From: Phytomonospora sp040655735
Lineage (GTDB): Bacteria; Actinomycetota; Actinomycetes; Mycobacteriales; Micromonosporaceae
Direction: 5' to 3'
Assembly: GCF_040655735.1 (NCBI RefSeq)
Contig: NZ_JBFAKK010000008.1
Coordinates: 1-64,000 of the forward strand
Length of the DNA: 64,000 nucleotides
A program made the translations under genes and the position numbers. Of the stretch, positions 8,866 through 15,613 are shown piece after piece. Under the pieces are notes generated by a model. It saw only the letters and a program-made list of their open reading frames with translations. It was not told the DNA's origin and did no database searches. Position 1 is the stretch's first letter. Every line of letters starts with the position of its first letter.

Positions 8866-9296
8866 CGCTCAAGGGTGCCTCAGGAACGGTGACGGGCAAC
8901 ACCCGCCGACAGGTGTAACACCACGACCCACCCGGACGCTTAACCGGTGTGGAGGCGGCCGAAAGTACGGGTCGCCACGGCGTTGTGCAAATTTTCCTGT
9001 CAACCATCGATTTATCGAAGATTGCACCGGTCTTTTGCTTGACCATCCGGAGATTCTCCGGCAGAGTCGAGGCGCCGGGCCGCCATCCCGGCGTCGCCGC
9101 ACCGGCGGGCCTTCGGGCCGGCGACCAACGGTGCGCGTGGCAATTGCCGCCCGCCTGCTCCGCGGCTCACGGCGCGGGGCGCACCTGCGGGGGTTTCCCC
9201 GACCCCCGCAGGCCGGGTCTCCCGACTCGTCCCCGCACACCGCGACCGAATGTACCGGCAGGTGCGCCCCCGGGACCTCTTCATCGATTAGAACGA
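8866..9296. other. Gene-free stretch upstream of the sigma factor
   Basis: No convincing gene was found. An AT-richer patch at about 8988-9058 stands out from the GC-rich surroundings and includes TCGAT-TT-ATCGA (9008-9019) and a TTGACA on the minus strand near 9000. This is the likely promoter area for the sigma factor. The rest (9060-9290) holds several overlapping frames with no recognisable product. Confidence 0.5.
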
Positions 9297-9560
9297 ATGT
9301 GCGAAGATCTCCGGGTGATCAACGGCGAGAGACTCGACCGCGCCGACCCGGCGAGGAAACCCGTGCGAGCGTGGCAGACCCTGAACGGCGAACACCGCGT
9401 GGTCGTGGGCCGCCTTCGCGGCCGCTGGTACGTCGAGCACCGCTCGCAGCACTGGCGAGCGCACACCTACGACGAGCGGGGTGAGGCGATGGTGATCGCC
9501 GACCGCGTGCGCGCCTCGATCCCCGGTCACGCGTGGATCGAGCTTGAGCCGCTGCACTGA
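9297..9560 (+). CDS. Small hypothetical protein
   Basis: About 87 residues with a balanced composition unlike its shadow frames: VRAWQTLNGEHRVVVGRLRG, then RWYVEHRSQHWRAHTYDERG, EAMVIADRVRASIPGHAWIE. Rich in Arg, His and Trp and probably a small alpha/beta cytoplasmic protein. Family not recognised. ATG at 9297 and GTG at 9315 are both possible; neither has a clear ribosome binding site, so a leaderless or mis-set start is possible. It converges with the RibD-like gene, 21 bases apart. Confidence 0.5.
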   Translation: MCEDLRVINGERLDRADPARKPVRAWQTLNGEHRVVVGRLRGRWYVEHRSQHWRAHTYDERGEAMVIADRVRASIPGHAWIELEPLH

Positions 9561-9581
9561 GGGGTCCCGCACCGACTCGGC

Positions 9582-10184
9582 TCAGCGGAGCCGGTCGTAG
9601 ACGAGCGCCAAGGTCCCGTACTCACCCGCGTGCTGGCTCGCGAGCGTCCACCGGCCGGTCGGCAGACCGTCGTCGAAGAGACGCGGGCCGCCGCCGAGGA
9701 AGACCGGGAAGATCGTCAGCGTGAGCCGGTCGACCATGTCGGCGGCGAGCAGGGCCTTGATGACGCTCGCGCTGTTGAGCACGAGGATGTCGCCGCCTTC
9801 GGTCGCCTTGAGGTCGGCGACCACCTCGGCGGTCGGCTTGCCGGCGATCGTCGTCCGCTCCCACGGGGCCTGCGTGAGGGTCGAGGACAGCACCACCTTG
9901 TCGGTGTCGAGGAGCCATTTAGCGAAGCCCTCGTCACGCGGGTCGACGCCCTCGGTTCCGATCACGGTCGGCCAGAAGGCGAGGAAACCCTCGGCGTTGA
10001 CCCGCCCGAGCAGGGCCGTCGTCGCCGACTCCCGGATGCTGGTCATGTGGTCGCGGGCGACGTCGGTGTGCGCGTAGGGCATCACCCAGCCGTTGTCCTC
10101 GGGGTCGCGCGGCCCGGCGTAGTGGCCGTCGAGGGAGAGGCTCATGTTGGTGACGACCCTGCGGCCGGTGGTCTGCGTGCTCAT
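9582..10184 (-). CDS. Dihydrofolate reductase family protein (RibD C-terminal-like)
   Basis: A 200-residue member of the RibD_C/DHFR-like superfamily, NAD(P)H-dependent reductases of mostly unknown substrate. Diagnostic segments: N-terminal strand VVTNMSLSLDGHYAGP, TALLGRVNAEGFLAFWPTV, KVVLSSTLTQAPWERTTIAG, GGDILVLNSASVIKALLAAD and VDRLTLTIFPVFLGGGPRLF. It is translationally coupled to the upstream ArsR-SRPBCC gene (ATGA, 4-base overlap at 10181-10184) and presumably shares its promoter and operator. Two further paralogues of the superfamily are in this window, at 16439 and 59723. Confidence 0.9.
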   Translation of the reverse strand: MSTQTTGRRVVTNMSLSLDGHYAGPRDPEDNGWVMPYAHTDVARDHMTSIRESATTALLGRVNAEGFLAFWPTVIGTEGVDPRDEGFAKWLLDTDKVVLSSTLTQAPWERTTIAGKPTAEVVADLKATEGGDILVLNSASVIKALLAADMVDRLTLTIFPVFLGGGPRLFDDGLPTGRWTLASQHAGEYGTLALVYDRLR

Positions 10185-11035
10185 GCCGTGTTCCTCTTAT
10201 CGGTGTCGAGTGAGTCGGCGGCGAGGATCGCCACAAGCTTGTCGAGGCTCTGGCCGAAGCCGATCTCGATGCCCGCGATGAAGTCGGCCGCATCGACGGT
10301 GGTGTCGGTGGTCTGGAATCGGATGTCGAGTTCCGTGCCGGCGTCGGCCGGGCTGAGACCGACGTCGAAGTGGGCGGTGAACGCGGGCCGGCCGTCGGGA
10401 AGCCGGGGGGTGAGCCGGTAGGCGAGGTGTTCGCCGGGGCGGACCTCGTCGACGACGCCTTCCGCGCGGCCGGCGACCAGGTCGGAGCCGTCGGCGTCCT
10501 CGACGTCGCGGTACTCCTGGACGATCTGCCCGCCCGGCCTCGCCTCGAAGACGAGTTCGGATACGCGGAGATCGTCGGGTGTCCACCAACGGGCGAGCAG
10601 CGCGGTCTCGGTCAGGTGCCGCCAGACCAGCGCGGGGTCGGCCGCGAGTGTGCGCAGGAACCTGAAGGAGCGGCCGTCGGCCCAGCCCGGCTCCTCGGCG
10701 GCGAGGCGTTCGGTGTCGAGACTGAGCCCGTAGCGGTCGAAGGTCGCGCGGGACCCGTCGGCCTGTTCGGCGGTGTCGGCGGTGTCGGCGAGGTGATTGA
10801 GCGCGGCGACCAGGCGACGCAGGGGCTCCGACCGCAGCGCGTAGACGCGTCGCTGGCCGGAGCGCTGCGAGGTGACCAGGCCCGCGCGTTCGAGGGTCTG
10901 GAGGTGCTTGGTCGTCTGCGGCTGGCGCGCCTCGGCGAGCTGGGCGAGGACCCCGACCGAGCGGGGCCGCTCGGCCAGCAGATTCACGAGCCGCCAGCGG
11001 GCCGGGTCGGCCAGCGAGGCTAGGAGTGCGTCCAT
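10181..11035 (-). CDS. ArsR-type regulator fused to an SRPBCC (AHSA1-like) domain
   Basis: A 284-residue fusion. Residues 1-85 are a winged-helix ArsR domain (MDALLASLADPARWRLVNLL, ARQPQTTKHLQTLERAGLVT). Residues 125-275 are an SRPBCC/AHSA1 ligand-pocket domain (FLRTLAADPALVWRHLTETA, LLARWWTPDD, GFGQSLDKLV). The SRPBCC part probably senses a hydrophobic ligand and the N-terminus binds DNA; that is family inference. No metal-binding CxC motif of classical ArsR proteins is present, so it is not expected to sense metals. Two overlapping inverted repeats lie 10 to 44 bases upstream of its ATG and overlap a promoter, consistent with autoregulation of this gene and the coupled RibD-like gene. Confidence 0.87.
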   Translation of the reverse strand: MDALLASLADPARWRLVNLLAERPRSVGVLAQLAEARQPQTTKHLQTLERAGLVTSQRSGQRRVYALRSEPLRRLVAALNHLADTADTAEQADGSRATFDRYGLSLDTERLAAEEPGWADGRSFRFLRTLAADPALVWRHLTETALLARWWTPDDLRVSELVFEARPGGQIVQEYRDVEDADGSDLVAGRAEGVVDEVRPGEHLAYRLTPRLPDGRPAFTAHFDVGLSPADAGTELDIRFQTTDTTVDAADFIAGIEIGFGQSLDKLVAILAADSLDTDKRNTA

Positions 11036-11044
11036 GGACAGAAG

Positions 11045-11079
11045 TATTCCTTATGAGGAATATTCTTGTCAAGGAATAT
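11045..11079. promoter_or_regulatory. Operator with overlapping promoter for the ArsR-SRPBCC operon
   Basis: Two overlapping inverted repeats: TATTCCT-TATG-AGGAATA (11045-11062) and ATATTC-8 bases-GAATAT (11060-11079). On the minus strand a perfect -35 TTGACA lies inside the right repeat at about 11067-11072, with GAATAC/AATACT about 17 bases further as -10. Repressor binding here would cover the promoter and the start region. This is the AT-rich spacer between the YciI gene and the ArsR gene. Confidence 0.75.
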
Positions 11080-11090
11080 CTTTCGCCTGG

Positions 11091-11633
11091 TCAGCGCCGC
11101 CCGCCGAACTCCCAGGCGTGCACCTCGATCTCGGCGTACAGGCCGGCCGTGAGCGATGCCCTCGCGGCGTCCGGGCCGGGTGCCGTGACCAGCGCGCCGG
11201 TGCCCAGCCAGGCGTTGCCGTCGTCGGACAGCAGCGGGCCGAAGGCGATCAGCGCGTCCCGGTCCGCGGGCACCGGTTCCTCGATGAGGCCCGCGCCGAG
11301 GCCGAGGACCAGGTATCGCCGGGCGTCGCGGTCGCCGGGAAACGCCCACATGTCGCGGCCCAGCTCGTTGCGCCAGCGCCGCAGCAGCACGTCGCGGTAG
11401 ACGCCGGCCTGGTAGCCGGGCTCGTCGAAGGCGAAGGCGCGGGCGGCGGCGACGTCGGGGAGCTCGGCGATGTGGACGCTGCCGGTCGGCGTCTCACCGT
11501 CGGCGGCGAGGGTCGGGCCGCGCGCGATCAGCTCGGCGGCGAAGCCGTCCATGTAGGACCAGTGGGCTTCGACGAGTTCCTGGCGCAGGGCCAGGGAGCC
11601 GGGGCGGTCGCGGTGGTAGCAGAGGAATTCCAT
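11091..11633 (-). CDS. YciI-like protein
   Basis: A 180-residue cytoplasmic protein. Residues 1-90 match the YciI/DGPF dimeric alpha-beta barrel fold (MEFLCYHRDRPGSLALRQEL, EAHWSYMDGF, FDEPGYQAGVYRDVLLRRWR). A second half repeats the style of the fold (RRYLVLGLGAGLIEEPV, ALVTAPGPDAARASLTAGLY), so it may be a tandem or extended version. Catalytic role unknown. ATG at 11633 is chosen because homologues start at MEF/MKY; an upstream GTG at 11651 is in frame. It precedes the ArsR-SRPBCC operon on the same strand but is separated from it by the operator, so it may belong to the same response without sharing the main promoter. Confidence 0.75.
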   Translation of the reverse strand: MEFLCYHRDRPGSLALRQELVEAHWSYMDGFAAELIARGPTLAADGETPTGSVHIAELPDVAAARAFAFDEPGYQAGVYRDVLLRRWRNELGRDMWAFPGDRDARRYLVLGLGAGLIEEPVPADRDALIAFGPLLSDDGNAWLGTGALVTAPGPDAARASLTAGLYAEIEVHAWEFGGRR

Positions 11634-11673
11634 GGGCACAGTCTCGCCCACGACGGCGAAAGGGCCGGGCGGC

Positions 11674-11810
11674 TCAGTCCCGCGAGGCGTTCTCGCGCTG
11701 CGCGCGGAACCACAGCATCGGCCCCACGCCCAACATGAACACGCCGGTCAGCGCCAGCACTGCGCCCAGGTGGAACTGCGCCTCCGCGGTGAGGGCATGC
11801 GGCGGGCTCA
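11674..11810 (-). CDS. Possible small single-span membrane protein
   Basis: About 45 residues from GTG 11810 (GGAG three bases upstream), ending FRAQRENASRD. One hydrophobic helix (LGAVLALTGVFMLGVGPMLW) follows a short N-terminus. Composition looks protein-like, but the start lies exactly where the inositol monophosphatase remnant on the opposite strand begins, so the gene may have been truncated by that rearrangement. Family not recognised. Confidence 0.3.
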
Positions 11811-11811
11811 C

Positions 11812-12160
11812 CGGCTCCGAGGACCGTGCATTGCTGTGGACCCTCGATCCCATCGACGGCACGGTGAACTACGCGCACGGCGTGCCGCTGTGCGCGTGTC
11901 GCTGGCACTGCTCAAGGACGGCGTGCCCGTCGTCGGCGTCATTGATCTGCCGTTTCTTGGGACGCGGTTCCATGCCTCCCGCGGCGGCGCCTTCCAGGAC
12001 GGCGAACCGATCTTCGCCAGCGACACGGCGGCACTCTCGGACGCCCTGGTGTCCCTTGGGGACTACGCGGTCGGCAAGCGATCGGAGGAGAAGAACAGGC
12101 GCCGCCTGGCGTGGTCCGCTGACGCGTTCACCGCGCTCCTGACGCCTGGCTTCCGAGCCG
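11812..12160 (+). pseudogene. Remnant of an inositol monophosphatase family gene
   Basis: The forward strand encodes the diagnostic IMPase motif WTLDPIDGTVNYAHG at about 11850-11880 in one frame. It continues as VSLALLKDGVPVVGVIDLPF, LGTRFHASRGGAFQDGEPI and SDALVSLGDYAVGKRSEEKN in a second frame, so a single-base shift lies near 11895. The N-terminal third (including the first metal-binding Glu region beyond GSED) and the C-terminal third with the second Asp motif are missing. No start codon or ribosome binding site is present. It is a decayed fragment with no expected function. It lies between a short minus-strand membrane ORF and a hypothetical gene. Confidence 0.8.
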
Positions 12161-12209
12161 TTGACAGTGGAGCAACAGCAGTGCCGCGACGGCGTTCGCC
12201 GACCGGATG

Positions 12210-12755
12210 TCACCCCTCGCGTGTCATCGGATAGGTGTCCCCGTCGATCCACAACGCGTCCTCGTCGGTGACGAAAAGGAAGAGACCGCGCTCGGGCGGC
12301 GGGTTGCGCAGGTAGGCCACAGCGGATTCGGACAGGTGGACCTTGCCGTCGCCGAGGTGGGTGATGCCCGGCGGTTCCGTATGCTCGGCGAGCCATTCCG
12401 CCCGCTCCGCGTCCATGACCGTCTTGTAGACCCGTGAACGGCCCGACTGCTCCAAGTCGCGCACGATGTCGTCGTACCGGGCGAAGGTCAGGACGGTTTC
12501 CAGCGCCTCCTCGAAGGTCTGTTCACCCAGGAACTCATTGTTCCTGAAGGTGCCGTCGCGCGGAACCCGGGCGTAGGAGATCCAGGTGGAGCCCGAGGAC
12601 ACGACGTGACCGACGGGGAACCCATCGGGATGCCCGTCGGTCAGACGGACCGACACGGTCTGCGAGCCGGGAACCGAGGAGGGCTCCCGGAGCAGGAAGA
12701 GGTCGCGCACCGCCAACTGGCCCTTGAGGTCGGCGCCGATGCGATTCAGATCCAT
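12210..12755 (-). CDS. Hypothetical protein
   Basis: 181 residues, start ATG 12755 with a strong GGAGGA seven bases upstream. No signal peptide or transmembrane helix. It contains acidic helices (GEQTFEEALETVLTFARYDD, VMDAERAEWLAEH) and a C-terminal beta-like part (GLFLFVTDEDALWIDGDTYP). Composition and size resemble immunity-type or DUF proteins, but no family was recognised and no toxin partner is adjacent. It is transcribed alone: upstream 305 bases are gene-free and downstream lies the IMPase remnant. Confidence 0.65.
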   Translation of the reverse strand: MDLNRIGADLKGQLAVRDLFLLREPSSVPGSQTVSVRLTDGHPDGFPVGHVVSSGSTWISYARVPRDGTFRNNEFLGEQTFEEALETVLTFARYDDIVRDLEQSGRSRVYKTVMDAERAEWLAEHTEPPGITHLGDGKVHLSESAVAYLRNPPPERGLFLFVTDEDALWIDGDTYPMTREG

Positions 12756-13060
12756 GGATTCCTCCGGTGACGACCGCGGCGACCCATCGGCGGATGAAGG
12801 TGACACCGCCCGGCATGGGAGGACAAACATGAAGATTACCCGGCGACCTAACGGGGACGAATCCTGTCAACGGGGAGATCTCCCGAACGAACTCACTCGT
12901 GAACGGGCGACGCCGGCCGGATGTCGGACCAGGAGGCTTAGCGTCCTCGTCGCAACCAGCTGACCCTGACCCACGGCTGGCGGTAAGGCTGATGGGGTGG
13001 TGTCCTGCTGAGTGGGTGGCTCGTTGTTCTGGTCCTGCCGGTGGAGTTCTTAACAGATGA
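12756..13060. other. Gene-free interval
   Basis: No coding frame with a believable product. The right part (12970-13050) is locally less GC-rich. No hairpin with a U-tract was noticed. It must hold the promoter of the hypothetical gene at 12210-12755 and the 3' end region of the HxlR gene. Confidence 0.4.
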
Positions 13061-13414
13061 TCAAGCCACGTCGTTCGCGGCAAGGTCGGCAGCCCACCGC
13101 CGCGACCACTCGATGACCGGACACAGGGCCTCGCGGGCGTCGTGGCCGAGTGGGGTGAGGGTGTAGTTGCCGTCGCGCAGCACCTCGGCGAGCCGAGCCT
13201 CTTGGAGCTCTGTGAGCCGTTGCTGCAGGACGCTTGACGACATGCCGTCGCAGCGCCGCTGCAGGAGCCGGAAGCCGAGCGGCTCGTTGCCCAGTTCCCA
13301 GATGATGCGCAGAGTCCAGCGGCGCCCGAACAGGTCCAGTGCGGCCATCAACGATCGTCCCGTGGTGGAACCGCGGACCGGCCGGCCCGGCATGGGCGTC
13401 GGCGACTCGTTCAT
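13061..13414 (-). CDS. HxlR family transcriptional regulator
   Basis: A 117-residue winged-helix protein of the HxlR family: LMAALDLFGRRWTLRIIWEL, GFRLLQRRCDGMSSSVLQQR, LTELQEARLAEVLRDGNYTL, DAREALCPVIEWSRRW. HxlR proteins are dimeric repressors or activators that often sense electrophiles. The N-terminus lacks the usual CP motif before the first helix. It is divergent from the DUF1330 gene, with a 102-base shared upstream region holding two near-identical palindromes, which makes the DUF1330 gene its probable target. Confidence 0.88.
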   Translation of the reverse strand: MNESPTPMPGRPVRGSTTGRSLMAALDLFGRRWTLRIIWELGNEPLGFRLLQRRCDGMSSSVLQQRLTELQEARLAEVLRDGNYTLTPLGHDAREALCPVIEWSRRWAADLAANDVA

Positions 13415-13436
13415 GACTCTCCGTCAATTCTGGCGC

Positions 13437-13490
13437 TTCGGATTCCGAAACGGTAGTATCGCACATCGCGACCGCGCTTCGGAATTCGAA
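13437..13490. promoter_or_regulatory. Paired palindromes between HxlR and DUF1330 genes
   Basis: TTCGGA-T-TCCGAA (13437-13449) and TTCGGAATTCGAA (13478-13490) are two 13-bp near-identical palindromes whose starts are 41 bases apart, close to four helical turns. They sit in the divergent intergenic region and are the likely HxlR operator. Confidence 0.65.
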
Positions 13491-13516
13491 GCACTCATTC
13501 CGACACTGGAGGTTCC

Positions 13517-13813
13517 ATGCCCAAGGGCTACTGGGTCAGCGTCTACCCCACCATCACCAACCCTGAGGGGCTTGCTGTCTACAACGAACTGGCCGGTCTG
13601 GCCCTCAAGGCCGCGGGCGGGCGGGTGCTCGCCAGCATCGGCAGCCGGGTCGTCGCCCACGAAGCCGGAATCGCCGAGCGCGTCGTCCTGATCGAGTTCG
13701 ACAGCTTCGAACAGGCGGTCGCCGCATACGAGAGTGCGGCCTACCAGGAGGCGCTCGCCGAACTCCCCGACGGCTTCGAGCGCGACTTCCGCATCATCGA
13801 AAGCCTCGACTGA
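13517..13813 (+). CDS. DUF1330 domain-containing protein
   Basis: A 98-residue protein with the DUF1330 dimeric alpha-beta barrel pattern: MPKGYWVSVYPTITNPEGLA, NELAGLALKAAGGRVLASIG, RVVLIEFDSFEQAVAAYESA and a C-terminal ERDFRIIESLD. Ribosome binding site GGAGG four bases before the ATG. Enzymatic role unknown for the family. It is divergent from and probably regulated by the HxlR protein. Confidence 0.88.
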   Translation: MPKGYWVSVYPTITNPEGLAVYNELAGLALKAAGGRVLASIGSRVVAHEAGIAERVVLIEFDSFEQAVAAYESAAYQEALAELPDGFERDFRIIESLD

Positions 13814-13932
13814 CCGAAGTCCGGTCAGGTCTTCACTGAAGCTTCGATGAGTCGAGGCCCGGAGCGCTTGGCGCTGCGGGCCTCATACGTAAGGAGCGAG
13901 ACGGTAAATCATCTGCGAGAGGGGAGCGGCCC

Positions 13933-14229
13933 ATGGGGACCGTGCAACGACGATCCGCGCCTGCGCAAAGATCTCGACCGGTCCTGTCCGATGAGGACGT
14001 CGACGCCCTCACCGCCGACACCGTCCAGCCCTTCCACGATCGCGCCTTGTGGTCGCTGCCGTACGAGTCGGTCGCCCGCTCCGAGGAAGTGCTCTTCCTC
14101 GACATCCGCGCCCACCGCGCGAAGGTCCGCAGAAACCCCCTGAGCAGCATGAAGGCCGGTCGCCGCCCCTGTTCAGGAGTGGTTACCGGCCTTCAAGGTC
14201 AGTGGAGACTAGGGGACTCGAACCCCTGA
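13933..14229 (+). pseudogene. Fragment of a tyrosine recombinase/integrase
   Basis: A 98-residue frame with a good ribosome binding site (GAGGGGAG) but only a piece of an integrase catalytic domain: LSDEDVDALTADTV, then FHDRALWSLPYESVARSEEV and LFLDIRAHRAKVRR. These align by eye with the start of the phage-integrase catalytic domain, in which ALWxxLYExxARxxEVLxLDI carries the first catalytic Arg. The core-binding domain and the HxxR and Tyr motifs are missing. After about 14130 the frame has no similarity and runs into the antisense of tRNA-Ala. It is most likely a decayed integrase left at a tRNA attachment site. Confidence 0.5.
14152..14193 (-). terminator. Hairpin downstream of tRNA-Ala
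   Basis: AAGGCCGGT (14152-14160) and ACCGGCCTT (14185-14193) form a 9-bp stem with a 24-base loop, about 10 bases beyond the tRNA 3' end. No U-tract follows, so it may terminate weakly or be a recombination scar. Confidence 0.4.
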
Positions 14230-14275
14230 CCCTCTGCTTGCAAAGCAGATGCTCTTCCAGCTGAGCTAAGCCCCC
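14203..14275 (-). tRNA. tRNA-Ala (anticodon TGC)
   Basis: 73 bases with cloverleaf: acceptor GGGGGCT/AGTCTCC (two G-U pairs), D-arm GCTCAGCTGGAAGAGC, anticodon loop CTTTGCAAG with TGC, T-loop GGTTCGAGTCC. The 3' CCA is not encoded. It lies 16 bases downstream of the DLW-39 gene on the same strand. Confidence 0.95.
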
Positions 14276-14291
14276 GGGGCGCCGGTGCGCG

Positions 14292-14423
14292 CTAGCGCAC
14301 GTCCTCGGCGGGGGTGGTGGCCTCGTGCCAGAGCGCGCGCTCTTCACCGGCCGCCTTGACCTTCTTGACAACGATCGCGGCGACGGTCACAACGCCCGCC
14401 AGCAGCAAAAGCTTCTTCCACAT
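14292..14423 (-). CDS. DLW-39 family protein
   Basis: A 43-residue protein, MWKKLLLLAGVVTVAAIVVK then KVKAAGEERALWHEATTP. The N-terminal hydrophobic helix and the D/E-R-A-LW-EAT core are the mark of the actinobacterial DLW-39 family, of unknown function. AGGGGGA eight bases before ATG 14423 supports the start. In many actinobacteria this gene sits near gyrA and the tRNA-Ile/tRNA-Ala pair. Here its stop is only 16 bases before tRNA-Ala, so both are probably made on one transcript. Confidence 0.88.
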   Translation of the reverse strand: MWKKLLLLAGVVTVAAIVVKKVKAAGEERALWHEATTPAEDVR

Positions 14424-14584
14424 CGGCAATGTCCCCCTAAGGAATCTGTCCTGCCGTCAAACGCGACCAAGCATACCTCCGGCCCCGGCGCAACCTCCCT
14501 TGGCGTACGGACTTGCGTGTCGCTGCGCACGTGGTGGCAACCGAAACGGTCACGTGCGCGTCGTGGGTGCGCGACGATCGGGTC

Positions 14585-14839
14585 ATGAGCATCCTTTCGA
14601 ACGATCCCGACGACATGGGCGACGACGAGCAGGAGACCGAGACCGCGCTCTACGAGCGAAACATCGAAGACCCGCCGTCCGAGCTGATCATCGACACCGA
14701 CGACGACGGTGTGGTGGGCATCGAGGAGTGGCTGCCGATGGAGACGCGCCCCGGCGACGCTCGCAAGGAGGCGGAGGAGACCGACGACCGCTCGGCCGAG
14801 GAGGCCGCCGAGCACGTGTCGCGGCGGGACACCTACTAG
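14585..14839 (+). CDS. Acidic hypothetical protein
   Basis: 84 residues, strongly acidic (MSILSNDPDDMGDDEQETET, ALYERNIEDPPSELIIDTDD, VSRRDTY at the end). No membrane segment or known domain; the composition recalls small actinobacterial DUF5709-type proteins but the match is not convincing. An in-frame ATG exists further upstream at 14513. The last 4 bases overlap the convergent HEAT-repeat gene. Confidence 0.6.
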   Translation: MSILSNDPDDMGDDEQETETALYERNIEDPPSELIIDTDDDGVVGIEEWLPMETRPGDARKEAEETDDRSAEEAAEHVSRRDTY

Positions 14840-15609
14840 GCGCGGATGTCGGCGACGGCTTCGCGGACGTCGGGGTGGGAATCGTCGGCGAGGCGGGCGA
14901 GGAGTTCGGCGGCGCCGGGCGTGCGCCAGCGGCCGATCGCCCAGGCCAGTGACTCGCGCACCTGCCAGGCGGGATGGTCGGCGAGGGGCGCGAGACGGTC
15001 GACCGGGCCGCGCCGCCGCCGGCCGAACCAGTGGAGCACCGACTCGAGTTCGGCGACGTCGTCGGGCGCGGCCGCGTCCAGGCGTGCGAGCAGCACTCGC
15101 GGTGGCGGCGCGGGCGGATCGATGGAGCCGGGGCGGTCGCGCAGTCGCCGGGACCCGAAGCTCCCGAGGGGCTGGCAGCAGGGACAGGGGCGGGTCCCGT
15201 GCACATCGGGCTTGTAGCGCCACCCGAGTCCTTGGGAAACCTCGCGGACCTTGTGCACCTCGCGTCGGGAAACCCCGCGCCGGATCAGGACCTCCCAGCC
15301 GCGCGGGTCGTCGAGTCCGGCGATCCGTCCGACGGCCTCGGCGGCGCCCACGACCTCGGGGACGGCGGAGTAGCGGCCGACGGTGACCTGCTCGTCGTCG
15401 GCGACGCGGAAATGGACGGCGACCATGCCGCGCCGGGACTTGTGCCGGGCGAGCTCGCGCAGCCATTGGTGGGTGAGCGTGTACGACGGCAGCACGGGGA
15501 AGCAGTAGACGCCGCGTGAGCCTTCGCGGCCGTGGCTGACCGCTCGGATCCCGGCGCGGCGGATCCGCGCTGCGTCGACCCGCGGGGTCAGGTGCACGAA
15601 CATGGGCAT
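14836..15609 (-). CDS. HEAT-repeat domain protein with conserved N-terminal domain
   Basis: 257 residues. The C-terminal third carries HEAT-like repeats (DRLAPLADHPAWQVRESLAW, AAELLARLADDSHPDVREAV). The N-terminal 130 residues form a globular domain of unknown function (MFVHLTPRVDAARIRRAGIR, GSRGVYCFPVLPSYTLTHQW, RRGMVAVHFRVADDEQVTVG) whose start recalls ADP-ribose/NAD-related folds such as RNA 2'-phosphotransferases; that is only a visual impression. A CPCC motif (about residues 145-148) joins the two parts and could bind metal. The start is 4 bases after the stop of the SecD-like lipoprotein gene, so the two probably form an operon. Confidence 0.65.
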   Translation of the reverse strand: MPMFVHLTPRVDAARIRRAGIRAVSHGREGSRGVYCFPVLPSYTLTHQWLRELARHKSRRGMVAVHFRVADDEQVTVGRYSAVPEVVGAAEAVGRIAGLDDPRGWEVLIRRGVSRREVHKVREVSQGLGWRYKPDVHGTRPCPCCQPLGSFGSRRLRDRPGSIDPPAPPPRVLLARLDAAAPDDVAELESVLHWFGRRRRGPVDRLAPLADHPAWQVRESLAWAIGRWRTPGAAELLARLADDSHPDVREAVADIRA

Positions 15610-15613
15610 CGGG

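Noticed and set aside
12210..12755. Immunity protein of a toxin system
   Set aside because: Size fits but no toxin gene or secretion neighbour is present, so only a hypothetical protein call is justified.
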